The position numbers and the translations under genes are program-made. Source: Thalassia testudinum (Eukaryota; Streptophyta; Magnoliopsida; Alismatales; Hydrocharitaceae). Taken from it: a DNA stretch of 64,000 nucleotides. The notes beneath the pieces are model-generated. The model was not told the origin of the DNA, ran no database searches, and was given only the letters and a program-made list of their open reading frames with translations. Shown piece after piece: positions 45,070-57,684 of this stretch. Each line of letters opens with the position of its first letter. Position 1 is the first letter of the stretch. Location: positions 69,132,501-69,196,500 of the forward strand of contig JAZHRO010000003.1 in the NCBI GenBank assembly GCA_037157565.1. The letters run 5' to 3'.

Positions 45070-46358
45070 CAATGATTTTCGATTTTCTTTCCGCATTTCA
45101 CGCACTTTATTGTTTTCTAACTTGCTTTATTTCTCGTATATTGTTTTGCAGGTACCTTAACAGGGAATCTTCAAGTGGTAGATTAAAGTGCAATTGAAGA
45201 CAACTGTAAGTGCACCCATTCTTCCCCCTCCATAGATTTCATTTCACAACATTAATTCAAACCCCAATTAACCTAGGTGTTTGCATAAATCCTAAGGTTA
45301 GTTTGGTTGCTTGGATTTCCATTCACATTCATCTCACCCTCATATATAAAAAAAGTTAACAAAAAGATATTTCTTGTGGGGTAAATTAACATACACCCAC
45401 ATTTAAGGCACACAACCTAATTTATTTTTATCTACTCAATCGGATTCTGATATGTGGAACCGGTACACGTAAATCAACATATAAAAGAGTAGAATTCAAT
45501 TTAGGTTAATCATTTTGTGTGCCTAACTCAGTGGTGCAATTTTGGCTAATTGTTTGAGTTATTTGGGCCACACCACTTAATCTAAAATCAACTCACCAAG
45601 TAGCTTCCCTTTAGGGTTTTCAATTTAGGTTAATACCAGGCACTCCACTTTACTTTTTGATTTCAAAAGGAAAAAAGATCTTCACCCTTGCTTGAAAATC
45701 TGGTTTACCTCGAAACTTGATTGAATCAACCTAATTCCAAGCCCTAAAAGCTACTTAAGTAAGATTTGGACCTTAAAATCCACTCATCAAAAATAATCTT
45801 GCTTGAAAACCATGGTTGTGCATGCACTCACACATATTCAATCAATCATTAAGGGCACAGCTCATCTTAAGGGCCCACCACATTCCATAAGCACTACAAT
45901 CCCAAGCCTCAATAAAATCAAGTAGCGTTGGCCTTAAGGACTGATTCACTCTTCGGGGCCTAATCTGAGATTGTTTACTATTAACCTACTTGTACCAATC
46001 AATCTAATGTCTAGCTAGCGGAGTAGCGTCAAACAACCACAGTTGGGGGGTACACTAGGAACCGGAGGCATAAGCCGAAGGAAGAACCATCTCCCCAGTC
46101 CCTCTTTCTAACTGGTTGGATTGATTAGACGCAAGTAGAGTAAATAGTTTATAATTTTAAGATGGATTCTGAGAGTCTGTAGATCCTTAAGCTACCCCAC
46201 TTAGGAACATGCTTGTTTTGTTGTGCTGTAGGTTCTTATCCCCAGTCCTTTCGATCTCTTCCTAGTTTATGCTGGTAGGGAGGTCATTTAATCCCTGATT
46301 GGAAGGACCACTAGAGTATTCTAGGAGGCATAGATTAGATTTTGGCCAAATTGATCCC
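45070..46358 (+). mobile_element. E5 5' leader with splice-like sites
   Basis: An acceptor-like CGTATATTGTTTTGCAG ends at 45151, a 54-nt putative exon follows, and a donor-like ACT/GTAAGT lies at 45205/45206. The conserved leader block is at 46026-46110, and a second acceptor-like site (GTTGTGCTGTAG) near 46231. No gene. Confidence 0.65.
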
Positions 46359-47940
46359 ATGGCCGATCAACAACCTCCTCTGCCTCAGAACCCACAGGAG
46401 ATGTTTCAGAGGCAGCTGGAACAAATGCATAGAAAGCAAGAATGGTTCCAGAGAATGCAGGGTGCTCAACCCTTGAAGGACTTTTATGATCCTTCAAATT
46501 ACGGGGAACATCCCAACATCCAAATCCCTGCTGGAGACATAGAAATCAAGCCCCAGGTATTAAGCCTGATCAAACAATTTCATTGGCTTGGCTCTGAAGA
46601 CCCGTTTCAGCACTTGGAGGACTTGACCACTTTGGTCCAGACCACCAAGGCATGAAACGTGAATGAAGAGCAGATGATCATGAGGCTCTTTCCCCACTCT
46701 CTTAGGGATAAAGTCGCTCATTGGTACAAGACCATAGGAAGGCCAATTGCAACATGGAATGATCTGAAATCGACTTTCCAAAAGAAATTCTTCCTTGTCG
46801 GCCATACCAATGCTCTGAGAAGAGTGATAACTACCTTCACCCAACGGCCGGGGGAGCAGTTTCACGTTGCCTGAGAGTGATTCCAGGACTTATTGTGGAG
46901 GTGTCCACACCACGAGGTGTTGAAATGGTAGCTCATTCAGATCTTCTACCACGGGTTGACTAAGCAACTCAGAAATCATGTGAAAGCTTCTTGCAGAGGC
47001 AATTTCCTCAACAAAGACGTAGATAGCGCACACGATTTGTTTGAGGAGATGAGTGAAAATTCAATCAATCATGCCTCCATGGATACTTTTAACCGGTCCC
47101 AACAACCCAGATCGAATGTTAATGAAGTCCACGACTCTCATTCATTCGATATGGAACTGATTTACAATAAACTAGATAAGGTGGACTTGGTTACTAAAAA
47201 GATGGAGGAGTGGATGGCTGGAAACTCAATGAATGATTCTTGATCCGCTCAATCCCAGAATTTAGGATTGCATTTGGTGTGAGCTCCTTCTGGATGGGAG
47301 TTTGTGAATCAACTTGATGCGACTCAACCTGTGAGCCAGCATTATTCGGAACCCCACGGGTTCCAAACTGCAACCTTTGATCCTAGTTTCTCTGATCCCT
47401 CCCTTTCTTTCTCTCCATCCTCACCATATGAGGATGTCTATGCTGTACAGGAGAACGTTAGGTCCAACCCTTACTCCAATGCTTATAATCCAGGTTGGAG
47501 GAACCACCCTAACTTCTCCTAAAAAAATCTGGGGCAGCAGACCCAATTCTGACCCAGCAACTATGCTCCGTAAAGACCAATGGGTCAGGCTCATGTTTAC
47601 ACTTAGCTGCCCCCGAATCAGGTCAATCAGCCAGCTTGGAATGCCCGTCAACCCACAAGGCAGGCTGATTTAAACCGACAGATGGTAGAAATGCAAGGAT
47701 CTATGCTCCAGCTTATGTAGCAAATGAAAATTTTACTGGACAACTTGCAAATCGGGTTCATGGCTAATTCTCGACGACCTGGATCTCTGCATCTCAACTC
47801 GTACCTAACCCGCGTAATATCCAGAATCCAGGCAGTCAAGCCCAAGGGTATGGGAATCAGAGGGACCCGCACGCACATGCTCAGGTGGTTGAGCAGGGTT
47901 CTTCCTCTTTTGCTTCTTCTTCAAATCAAAGGTTTCTAGC
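46359..47940 (+). pseudogene. E5 gag (capsid and linker), broken
   Basis: ATG at 46359 (MADQQPPLPQNPQEMF). The retrotransposon gag domain is clear: NIQIPAGDIEIKPQVLSLIK, LGSEDPFQHLEDL, RLFPHSLRDKVAHWY, FQKKFFLVGHTNALRRVITT, YHGLTKQLRNHVKA. A linker with NAYNPGWRNHPNFS and a Met/Leu-rich helix follows. Gag forms the virus-like particle. The frame holds from 46359 to 47939 but contains about ten stops (for example at 46655, 46874 and 47243). A frame change near 47880 leads to the protease part. No CCHC knuckle is visible. Confidence 0.88.
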
Positions 47941-49059
47941 TAATAAACCCCCTCCAATTTTTATTAACCCTCCCCAAGACCCAAACCTGTATGCATCTGC
48001 TAATTCTGTTACCTTGAGGAGTGGAAAACAACTCAAGATCCACAACCACACTATTCTGATCTACCAAATCTTGAAGAGCCTGAGGAGAGAAAGGAGAACT
48101 TTGAAGAAGAAATCAAGGCTCAGGAACCTGATTCCGAAGATCTGACTCATGTTCCTTTTCCTGAGGCCTTGATTAAGCCTATGAAGAAGAAGCCTGTTGA
48201 TAGTAACGAGGAGCTCTTAAATATATTCAAGAATGTCGAGATCAATATCCCGCTACTCGACGCTATCAAACACATACCGACTTACGCTAAATTTTTAAAG
48301 GATTTATGCACACAAAAGCGTAAGTCGAGGGAATCTGTTTTGAGGAAAATGGTACTCTCCAAGCAGGCTAGTTCTATTATCCTACATTACCTTCCTCAGG
48401 AAAGGGGAGATCCAGGTGCTCCTTTGATTTCTTGTGTCATCGGAGATTACACCTTTGATAGAGCACTTTTGGATCTAGGTGCATGTATTAACCTAATTCT
48501 GACTTCTCTTTATGAGAAGTTCGGATTAGGTGAACTTCAGTCAACTACAATGATGCTGTAGTTAGCGGACCGTTCGGTCACAAATTTGCAAGGCGTTATT
48601 GAAGATGTTATTGTCAAGGTTAAGGATTTCTTTTTTCCTATAGATTTCCTTGTCATTGACATGGATGTACCTGAGAATTTAAGGAACACTCCCATCATTC
48701 TGGGGCGTTCGTTCCTAGCTACTACTAAGGCCAATATCAATTGTGAGAGCAGTAGCATGGAAATCACTTTTGGGGATCAGAAATTGAAATTGGATATTTT
48801 TAAGGTGATTAACAAATTCGAGGATTGTGGATTTATAGAGGAACTTAAGGAAGACAACTTGAACATTGAAACATGTATGGTGGTTTCCGCAATTGAAAGT
48901 TCCTCCTGTTGTGATGCATCTGACCCGCAACCCTCTGTGGCAAACCCGCCACATTCTGAAGAGGTTATTGATTTTGTTCACTTTCAACCTCTTCCTCTTG
49001 GTGAATCTTCATTAGCATTATCTTTACCTTCAATCCAAAACCCACCCCAACTAAACTGA
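47941..49059 (+). pseudogene. E5 aspartic protease (retropepsin), broken
   Basis: The protease matures gag-pol. From 48169 the frame gives EELLNIFKNVEINIPLLDAI, LRKMVLSKQASSIILHYLPQ and the active-site region LISCVIGDYTFDRALLDLGA, with the catalytic Asp intact. After one stop near 48560 come GVIEDVIVKVKDFFFPIDFL and IILGRSFLATTKANI. The domain is the direct counterpart of the E4 protease-like region, where DLGA has become NLGT. It is out of frame with gag upstream and RT downstream. Confidence 0.88.
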
Positions 49060-49090
49060 AATCATTGCCTGAGAATTTGAATATCAGTTT

Positions 49091-50248
49091 TTGGGACCTC
49101 AAAAGATGCTCCCTATGATTATCAGTGCTAGATTAACTATGGAGCAGGATATTAAACTGATCAACGTCTTAAAGGAACACAGGAAGGTAATTGGTTGGAC
49201 CATTCATGACCTTAGGGGGATCGAGCCATCTTACTGTAATCATAGAATATTCTTGGAAGATGGATCCCATCCTTCTCGCCAAATGTAGAGGAGATTAAAC
49301 CCTAATACATGAGAAGTGGTCAAGAAGGAAATTATCAAGTGGCTCGATGTAGGAATCATTTATCTGATCTCTGATAGTCCTTGGGTAAGTCCCATGCAAA
49401 TTATCCCCAAGAAGGCTGGGATTACTATTGTGACTAACGAGAAAGGAGAATCTATCACAACTCATTCAACTTCCTCTTGGAGGGTTTGTATTGATTATAG
49501 GAAGCTAAACACAGCCACAAAAAAGGATCATTTCCCTTTGCCCTTTATCGATCAAATCTTGGAAAGGCTAGCTAGGCAGAAGTACTTCTGTTTCTTAGAC
49601 AGTTACTTGGGATACAATCTAGTCCCTATCCATCTCAAGGATCAGGAAAAAATGACTTTTACCTGTCCCTAAGGAACCTTTGCTTTCCGTGGGATGCCAT
49701 TCGGCTTATGCAATGCACCCGCGACTTTTCAAAGTTGTATGCTTGCCATATTCTCAGACATGGTGGGAGAGTTTATGGAATTCTTCATGGACGTTTTCTC
49801 TATTTTCGGAGAATTGTTTGATTCTTGCCTAGCTAATCTTGAAATGATCCTTAAAAGATGCATCAAAACAAGATTGGTCCTTAGCTGGGAAAAGAGTCAT
49901 TTCATGACACAAGAAGGCATCGACTTGGGTCATGTAATCTCTAAATGGGGAATCGAAGTTGACAAAGCTAAGGTTGATGCTATCTCTAAACTTCCTCCTC
50001 CCACATCTGTCAAACAAATTCGATCATTTCTTGGTTATGTGGGATTCTATAGGAGGTTCATCAAGGACTTCTCTAAGGTTGCTCACCCTCTGAGCAATCT
50101 TTTCACCAAAGATACACTGTTTGATTTCAACAAATCATGCCATAGGGCATTTGATTTTCTTAAAATGGCTGTCACTTGTGCTCCGATGTTGTAACCAATG
50201 ATTTGGATAGCCCCATTTGAGACCATGACCAACGTTCTGATTACGCAG
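49091..50248 (+). pseudogene. E5 reverse transcriptase, inactivated and truncated at RNase H start
   Basis: Copies element RNA into DNA. Visible: DGSHPSRQM, WVSPMQIIPKK, WRVCIDYRKLNTATKKDHFP, FLDSYLGYNLVPI, FRGMPFGLCNAPATFQSCM, then the catalytic box EFFMDVFSIFG, where the family has MDD: the second Asp is Val. SFLGYVGFYRRFIKDFSK follows, then the tether and the first RNase H residues (PFE, DYAV in shifted frames). Stops lie near 49286, 49310, 49670 and 50192. E6 cuts the gene after 50248. Confidence 0.92.
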
Positions 50249-50902
50249 TGTTGAAACGTCAGAGGACTTCACTATCGGATTTAGTTTTGAAAACCTGTCA
50301 TTGTAGTTTGAATAGCGAAGAACTCGGGTTCAACAAATAAAATTTATACCGAAATAGAAATCCCGGGTCAAACTCAGGGAGGCTACGACAATCAAAATTT
50401 GCAATTATATTCTTTTGGTGTTTTTGTTAAAAAGCGAAGTAATTACAATGAAATGAAATACTATAGACAATAAGAGAAAGAGAGAGAGAGAGAGAGAAAA
50501 CATCCACTTGATATTGCAAAAAATTTGTACAACTAAGAAAGCAAGAAATTACACTAGAAAGTAGGAAAACTATTACAACAAGAAAGCAGGAAAATTCTAT
50601 TCTAGAAAGCAGGAAAAAGGAATGGGAGAGAGAAGTTATCCTCCTCGACGATCACTTGGAGGATGAGCTGGACGAGATGATGCCTGGAAGGCAAGGAACG
50701 GAGTAGGAAGAAAGAGGTTGAGCCAGGAAGAATGGGAACGAGGCAGCACATCGTCGTCGTCGTGGGATTCGCTTCCATAATGGGGGCGAAAAATTGATTT
50801 TATCTCTTAAGGAGCATCCTGGGTGTGGGATAAGCTTCTCTTGAGCTTTGGAGAGGGAGAGAAGAGAAGGAAGGGATGAGAAATTCATATGGAGGGGGTC
50901 TC

Positions 50903-50910
50903 CTTTTATA
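50903..50910 (-). promoter_or_regulatory. TATA box of E6 LTR
   Basis: Minus TATAAAAG followed by GAGACCC, about 55 bp downstream of the inverted repeat 50965-51000. Confidence 0.6.
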
Positions 50911-50964
50911 GTTGAAAGGAGTCGGGGCATTTTGGTCATTACAATTTGAAAAACATTAATTCAA

Positions 50965-51000
50965 GACCTTTAGTGATGGATAAATCTGTCACTAAAGGCC
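50965..51000. promoter_or_regulatory. Inverted repeat upstream of E6 promoter
   Basis: GACCTTTAGTGAT and GTCACTAAAGGCC flank a 10-bp spacer; nearly complementary arms. Confidence 0.6.
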
Positions 51001-51792
51001 TGAACGTGACCTTTGTGCGCATGTCGCGTGCCTCCTTGCCTACGCATCGCACAACGTACGTGCACGTTACTTAAATCTTAGCCATCCGATTGTTAGATCG
51101 GACGGCTTAGATCGCTCCTCGCCGCGCCTCAACTCTGTGTGCCTACACGTGCGATCTCGTGTCCTCGCCGCGCGTCTGATCGTGCGTGGGCATTATCGAC
51201 TACGTAGCGTCGTTCGATCAAGATCATGCAACTCCTCATGCTTGTGCACCCGCTTGCCCCTGCTCCAATTTGAGGCGCCCACGGCTCGAACGGGCATCTC
51301 CTCTTCTCGATAAAGTGCTCAACCAATGCGCTGTGGGCGCTTTGGTGTCGAGCACTTGTTTTGCGTGCGCACGCCCTGCAGCCATTGGATAAGCATCCAA
51401 TGGCGTAGAAGCGTCGATCAGATGAAGAGGAAAGGCTGCGGTGGGTGCTTGTGGTCGGTTGGGCGGCTGAGATGGCACCATGTGGTGCCATCTTGGCCAT
51501 CCATTTTTTGAGTATTGTAGATGGTGCCACAGATGTCGGATTGGATTGATTATCACGTTGTTAGGCTGTGATCGTCGATCCAAATACATCCATGCGGTTG
51601 GATTTGTCGCTTGAGGTGCGGATTAACACCATCTTGGCCCTTGATCTTTAGGGCTCCTCGGTCTCCATCTGGTGTTATAGATATCCGATTAGGGCGATCT
51701 TGGAGTCGTTGAACTCCAATCGTCACCCGGATCAGATCCGTTTGGTTGGATCTTTGATCCGAGTTCCCGATAGAAAGTCACCCTATCCCTAA

Positions 51793-53957
51793 TGATTGCG
51801 TAGCAGTCATAAGTCTTAATTGACTTAAATTAGGCTAGAACTTAGCATAAGTTAGGGTAATTCATGCCTGCATAAGCATTATCTCCATCTTTACTGCTTT
51901 CCTTTAGCTATGCATAAAATAATGTTATAATGTGCTGATTAAGTGCATTATGTCAATTACAAGTAATAAGCTGGATCTGGAACTAGATCTGAAGCTAGAT
52001 CTGAAGCTGCATCAAGAATAATCATTGTTATAGCAGGATTGGAGCAGAAGACTTAGATTAGATATAGTGAATAATGACGTAAGGGAGTTAAGGTATGCTA
52101 TTCTACTAAGTAGGAATAAAGTAGTAAAATGTGAAGAGCTTAGGTCCACCCTAGCCCTAAAATAGCTTAGGGACTTTCCCAAGCCTTAGCCACCCTTAGA
52201 TTAGGTCGCCGCACTCTAGGAAACCTTGAAACCCTAGTTCCAACCTTTATCTGGACGTTCAGATGAATTATAGGATGTGTAGAACCCTTATCCAACTTCC
52301 GCACACCTTAAACCCACTTCTGCAGTGTTATTGGACGTCCAGGCACGTTGTCAGTCGTCCAATTTCTGCAGAATGCCCAAGACAGAACCTTGAATTCTTC
52401 CTGACTCTGATTGGACATCCAGACAACAAGTCTGGACTTCTGATTCTTGAGTATAAGACGTCTAATTCCATTTTTGGATGTCTGGAACTGCTCTCCAGTT
52501 CCTGTTTTGAGATTCAAGCCATGATCTTAGATCTCTAGCTCCCTAGACCCAATTCCAACCCCATAGGAACCAATATTAAGGTACCCTAACCCTAGTACAT
52601 CACCTCTAGACCTCCCTAAGGACCTAATTAGGTCCTCACCAAACCCAATTGACTTAGATCATAGTCAATTATCATTACCTAAGCCAATTGTACTCATTAA
52701 GTCCAATTGAGCTCAGATCTCAACCCACAAAAGTCCAATTGGACTCAGTGAGAGTCCAATTGACCTAAGCCCAACCTAATTGAGTTATTTCACTCTCATT
52801 CAATTAAACTTGAGTTAAGTTTAATTGTAATTTCCCCTTAACAATTAGTGTTTGCAACCCTAATTCAAGGCATACACCTACCTAAACCCCTTAGGAACTA
52901 ACCTATATCACTTAGACACCTAGGGCATGACCACACACACACACACACCCATTCACACACTCTCACACATCTAGAGTTCTCTAGAACTCTCTTGAAGTAG
53001 CGCCACTCTTGGTTGCCAAATTTAGCAACCAAGAGTCATTCAATTCTTAGATCCACTTTTTATGGATCTAAAAACCACCACCTCTCTCCATAGCCGGCCG
53101 CTCATGGGACTCTCTCTAAAGAGTTCCACACTTCTCTAGAGAGACTCCCTTAGGTCTATAAAAAGACCTAAGGGATGGTCATTTGCATTCATCCATTTTC
53201 TTGGCATTCATTCTACTTAGGCTAGCCACATTCATCTCCACTCCACCTCCACCATGAAGGCCACCATCACCACGCCAGGATGCTGGATCATCTCCCCAAC
53301 CTCTCTCCAAGAGACAGCCTAAGCACCATTGGCTGCCCCTCCTTCTTCTCTCAGCCACTCAAAGGCCATCGGAGCCCACCTCCGAATGCCCTTCCTTTCT
53401 ACTAGATTAGTAACTTAGCTCTTCGTAGTTTTACTGCTTTCATTTACTGCTTAGTAGTGTAGCTCATATTCTCCCCCAATGATGCATGCAAAATCCCCCC
53501 ATAAATTCCTGTATGCGATCATTTTCTGCTAGCTAGATTTGTGTTTTTCAAGCTTTCCTTTATAGCTTTCCTCTACATTCCATGTTGCAAACACCTTCCT
53601 GAATGAACGAATGAATGAAGGAAATACTTTATACTTATTTATATTTCTCTGTGTTTAAAATCACCATGAGCTTATTGATTGCAAAATATTTCGTGTGATT
53701 AAAGTTGCCTACTTTTCATTATCATCTATTGCAACTAAGCATGCCATGTTTAAATACGTAATAACCATAAGCCGCCATGCAACTGTAAATAAGTAGAGCG
53801 AAAAGGTCGATTTCAGATTTGTACAAATGCCTCCCAAAGATAAAAGACCGGGACTCAAAGTCTCGTTATTTTTACAAAATCATTTTTTGACGAACATTTT
53901 TGCATGACTCTACTATGATTTCTGACGACTTGAAAATGCCCGAAAATGCTTCTGTCA
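51793..53957 (+). repeat. E7 5' LTR
   Basis: Starts TGATTGCGTAGCAGTCA, a hairpin-like start with six of seven arm pairs, and ends CTGTCA. It aligns with both E1 LTRs over its whole length. TATA box at 53157-53164, (AC)n near 52930-52948. Confidence 0.9.
53157..53164 (+). promoter_or_regulatory. TATA box of E7 LTR
   Basis: TATAAAAA within AGGTCTATAAAAAGACCT, a small palindrome. Confidence 0.6.
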
Positions 53958-53959
53958 GA

Positions 53960-53979
53960 TGATGCCTTTACCAGGGAGG
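53960..53979 (+). other. E7 primer binding site
   Basis: TGATGCCTTTACCAGGGAGG, a decayed Athila-type site two bases after the LTR. Confidence 0.7.
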
Positions 53980-55524
53980 CAACGTCATTTTTCTTGATTT
54001 CAATCTTTTATACTATCACTGACAAATCTTCCTCTACTTTATTTTTGGATGTGCAGGACAACATGGAAAAAAATGGGATCTGTGCACACAACGAGCGCGG
54101 AAAAAGAAATCAGGTGCACATCTCTTCTTAGGCTAGGTTTTCATTTGAACCCTAGGATTAGATTTGCTTCCAGTAATTTCTTTTGAAAAAAAAACTTATT
54201 CATTTTCGTGAAAAAAAAAATTTAAAAAAAATCAAAAAAATCTAGATTAGGTTTCTTTTTGAATCCTAGGTTAGTTTGAAAAAGCAAAAAAAAATATATT
54301 TTTTTTTGAAAACCCTATAAAAAAATTCCTTTAAAAAAAAATGTGCAAAAGTTTTTGAAAAAAAAAAAATTTCTGGTGGATAATTTGGATTTCAAACTTA
54401 AACTCTCTTTAAAAGCTTCTCCACCATTCTCTGATTTTCAGCTAAGATTTAAAATATGTTTTAAAAATTTGATTGTTGAAAAATTAGTGAACAAAAAATT
54501 CTAAAATTTAGGCTAGACCATTCATTTTCTAATCATCTTTCAAATGACACCACTCTTTTGAAAAAATTCCAAGTGTACAATTTTTAAAAATTCGTAAAGT
54601 GCAAAGGGATCAGACTGACCTAGATCTAAGATTTTTCAAAATTAAAAAGGCAATTTTGAGCAATCCGCGAATCTATTTTGACTAAAAATGGTGGGGTTTA
54701 AAAGCTAATCTCATTGGCTTTATTTTTCATATTTTTCTTAAATTTTTGAAATTCATTTGATACTATTGAAAAGCGAAAAATTGACCAGGGTCAAAATTCC
54801 AAACTTGACCCCTTGACAGTAAAAAAGTCTCTAAAAATTTGATTGAAACGGTAAAAATTACAAAAAAATATTCTCTAAAAAGATAATAGAAAAGGGAATC
54901 TACTTGAAAAAAATTCAATTAATTGAATTCCGATGTTTGTCAGAGAACTGATTGTAATTTTGTGGTCTGCTAAAGAAGAGGAAAAAAAATAAAACAAAAA
55001 AACCCTAGAATTGCATGAACCCTAGGTTACACCTTTAGGGTTACAATTTAGAGACCACATTTGGGATAACCTAGACTTAATCAAGTCTAGTACTTAGTCA
55101 GTGAGCTTGGTCACCTTGTGGGCTACTCACCAAAAGAAAACCCCAACTGAAGAAAACGGGCTAAAAATCAAGTCTAAAACACGAAATAAACCCGAATTCG
55201 TTGTTGTACTACTAGGTGCTTTCAACCTCTTGGCTGGGTTATCCGAGAGGCAGGAATCGCATTCAGTTGGTTGTACAACGAATTTTCTTCAACAATTAGA
55301 ACTTAAAATGAAAAATTTGGTCATCTAATTCATAAGGACCATCTGATTGACAGGGCCTTAGCCTTATCTGGCTTGGCTACACCAACCCAAGGGTTGGGTG
55401 GTGTATGCAAGGAAGGAGGTCACTTAGACCTCAATTAGTTGGATCTTGGGAGCCACTCCCAAGGAGGCGGGTCACCTCGCTAGGACAATCTTCCCCCCCA
55501 CTTCTTCTATCTACTTAGCCACAA
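53980..55524 (+). mobile_element. E7 5' leader
   Basis: An acceptor-like TTTTTGGATGTGCAG ends at 54056, a 57-nt putative exon follows, and a donor-like CAG/GTGCAC lies at 54113/54114. Long A and T homopolymers occupy 54180-54370. No gene. Confidence 0.65.
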
Positions 55525-55978
55525 TGGCTAACCTTGGATCTAGACCTAATCAGGATCCAGAAGAGCTAGACCCACGAGCTTATCTGAGAGCCCAGGTCAC
55601 TAAATTAGCTCAACCTTGGGATCAGAACCCATGGTGGCGAAGACAACTTTTCACTTTTCCTGATCCTTCTCCACAGGTTACCAAAATGGTTAACCCATAT
55701 CCTAACCCTGGATATTATGACCCATACCAGTCGGTCCCTGAAAGGACTGCATCTTATAACCCAGGATATGGATTTCATACTCCTGCTTCTCACTCATGGA
55801 ATATGGGTAGACCTGATTCACCCCCTGGAACCCCTGAAGAACTACCGGTGCATATGCGACCACAATATAGAATACAAAGAGCTATAGATAGTGCTAAGGA
55901 GAAGGCCGCATTCAACCTACACGAAATCCAAGCTATCACAAAGCTGAACCAAAGAAAAAGCTGTATTCCACATCAATA
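55525..55978 (+). pseudogene. E7 element protein, N-terminal part
   Basis: ATG at 55525 (MANLGSRPNQDPEELDPRAY), then WDQNPWWRRQLFTFPDPSPQ, NPYPNPGYYDPYQ, ELPVHMRPQYRIQRAIDSAK and LHEIQAITKLNQ. The frame is open upstream of the ATG too. It ends at a TAG lying in the 5-bp sequence next to E8; in E1 the codon there is CAA, so the stop may be a mutation. It is the cleanest copy of the N-terminal part of this protein. No known domain; Pro/Tyr-rich with a helical end. Confidence 0.65.
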
Positions 55979-55980
55979 GG
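55976..55980. repeat. Putative E8 target duplication, left
   Basis: atagg directly before the E8 LTR; the partner cannot be checked because E8's 3' LTR end is displaced beyond the window by E9. Confidence 0.4.
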
Positions 55981-56908
55981 TGATGTAAACAAGTTTACAC
56001 TACTTAAGATGCCTATTTATGCATGTTTTTAAGCATAGGATTGCATTGCATACTATAAATATTGCATAACATGCATCATCTTGCATTTAGAGTAGTTTGA
56101 ATAAAATGGAGGTTAATTGTCTCCTTTTATGTTCATGGACAGCGAAAACTTTTTATCGGGGCCTCAGATCGAAGATCCAACCATACAGATGTGATCAGGG
56201 TGGCGATTGGAGTTCAACGACTCCACGATCGCCCTAATCAAACATCTGTAGCATCAGATAGTGATCGGGGAACCCTAGAAGATCAAGGGCCAAGATGGTA
56301 TGAATCCACACTTCAAATGACAAGTCTGACTACACGGATGAATTCGGATTGACGATCGCAGCCTAACGGCACGAAAATTGATTCAATCCGACAACCGTGA
56401 CACCATCTACATCATCCAGAAGATGGATGGCTCAGATGGCGCCAACTCAGTTGCCCAACCGACCGAAGCACCCACCATACATTCTCTTCTTCAATCAGAG
56501 TGCCACTTCTCTACCGTTGGATGTGCATCCAACGGCTGTGGATGAGCACTCTTGAATTCATCCGCACGACCATCTCGACGACGTAACACAGCGGTTGAAG
56601 GCGCTCTCGCAAAGCGCAAAGCGCGTGATCGAATCGCAGGGTGCGAGCTAGCAGGCACAGGCGAGAGAGCATGAGGAGCGTTGCATCATCATCGAACAGT
56701 AGCGCACGCTCGGTAGCGCTTACGTGCCATTAGACGCGTGGTGAAGATGTGGCATCACACACGATGAGGCACGCAGCTGAGGCGGGCGATGGACACATCT
56801 CAGCCATTCGATCTCGCAATCGAACGACTGAGATTTAAAGTACGTGAACGTGCGTTGAGGAGTGGAAGGCGAGCGGGCGTGCGTGTGCTACCCACGAAGG
56901 CCACGTTC

Positions 56909-56946
56909 GGACCTTTAGCGACGATTTTATCTGTCACTAAAGGTCC
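56909..56946. promoter_or_regulatory. Inverted repeat upstream of E8 promoter
   Basis: GGACCTTTAGCGAC and GTCACTAAAGGTCC, 13 of 14 pairs, 10-bp spacer, 51 bp before the TATA box. The same repeat is in the 3' LTR at 62826-62863. Confidence 0.65.
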
Positions 56947-56997
56947 TGAATTAATTTTTAGAGTTGTAATGACAAAATTGCCCCTAGTCCTTACAAC

Positions 56998-57005
56998 TAT
57001 AAAAG
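56998..57005 (+). promoter_or_regulatory. TATA box of E8 5' LTR
   Basis: TATAAAAG followed by GAGACCCCC; 3' LTR copy at 62919-62926. Confidence 0.7.
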
Positions 57006-57684
57006 GAGACCCCCTCCACACGAAATTCTCATCCCTTCCTTCTCTTCTCTCCCTCTCCAAAGCTCAAGAGAAGCTCGTCCCACACCTGGGATGCTTCTCG
57101 CGACATAAAGTCAATTTTTCGTCCCCCTTTCGAAAGCGGATCCCGTGACGACGACGACGTGCTGCCCCGTTCCCATTCTTCTACTTCATCCTCCTTCGTT
57201 CTGATCCGTCCTCCTTCATCCAGGAGTCGTCCCATTCGGCTCGTCCTCCAAGCGACCGTCGAGGAGGATATTTCTCTCTCCATTCTTTTAATGCTTTCTA
57301 AAGTAGATTTACTGCTTTCTAGAGTAGAATTGTCCTGCTTTCTAGTGTAGCTGATTTCTCGCTTCCTAGTGTAATTTTTCTTTGGTTTTATTGTATAAAC
57401 ATTTTGAATTATTGAATGCATGTTCTCTCTGTCTCTCTCTCCCTTTCTTTTAGTCTGATTGTTATTATGGCTTCATTGTAATTACATCGCCTCACTTTTC
57501 AAGAAAAATTCTAAAAAAATATAATTGTGAATATAGATTGACGTAGCCTCCCTGAGTTCGACCTGGAATTTTCATTTCGGTATAAATTTTATTTGTTGAA
57601 CACGAGTTCTTCGCTTTCATACTACGACGACAGGTTTTTTCAAAACCAAACACGTTAGCGTAGCAACTCGAGCGTTCAACATTT

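Larger units (their letters stand above)
43267..50248 (+). mobile_element. E5: Athila-like element with gag-pol, truncated by E6
   Basis: The only element here with gag, protease and RT in canonical order. It has a 5' LTR (43267-45046), PBS, leader, gag (46359-47940), protease (47950-49059), RT (49091-50194) and the first codons of RNase H. The minus LTR E6 cuts it at 50248. Integrase and the 3' LTR must lie beyond the window if they exist. Three frame changes and many stops make it inactive. Its LTR resembles those of E0, E6 and E8, so E5-type elements are the obvious enzyme source for those. Confidence 0.88.
50249..51792 (-). repeat. E6: LTR in minus orientation, truncated by E7
   Basis: In minus reading it ends CGTTTCAACA at 50249, has GTTTGACCC 116 nt in (50365-50381), a TATA box at 50903-50910, the promoter inverted repeat (50965-51000) and U3 hairpins (GCCATTGGAT-aagc-ATCCAATGGC near 51382). 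About 150 bp of its start are missing compared with E5 and E8 because E7 is inserted at 51793. It may be a solo LTR or the 3' LTR of an element continuing beyond the window. Confidence 0.82.
51793..55980 (+). mobile_element. E7: E1-family element, 5' half, interrupted by E8
   Basis: 5' LTR 51793-53957, PBS, leader and the start of the element protein, all aligning with E1 in opposite orientation. E8 is inserted after 55980; the remainder would lie beyond the window. Confidence 0.85.
55981..57681 (+). repeat. E8 5' LTR
   Basis: Starts TGATGTAAACAAGTTTACA (hairpin TGTAAAC/GTTTACA) and ends GTTCAACA. Contains U3 hairpins (CCGTTGGAT-gtgc-ATCCAACGG near 56514; ATCTCAGCC...ATCGAACGACTGAGAT near 56798), a promoter inverted repeat (56909-56946), TATA (56998) and CTCCCTGAGTTCGACC (57548-57563). 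Confidence 0.92.
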
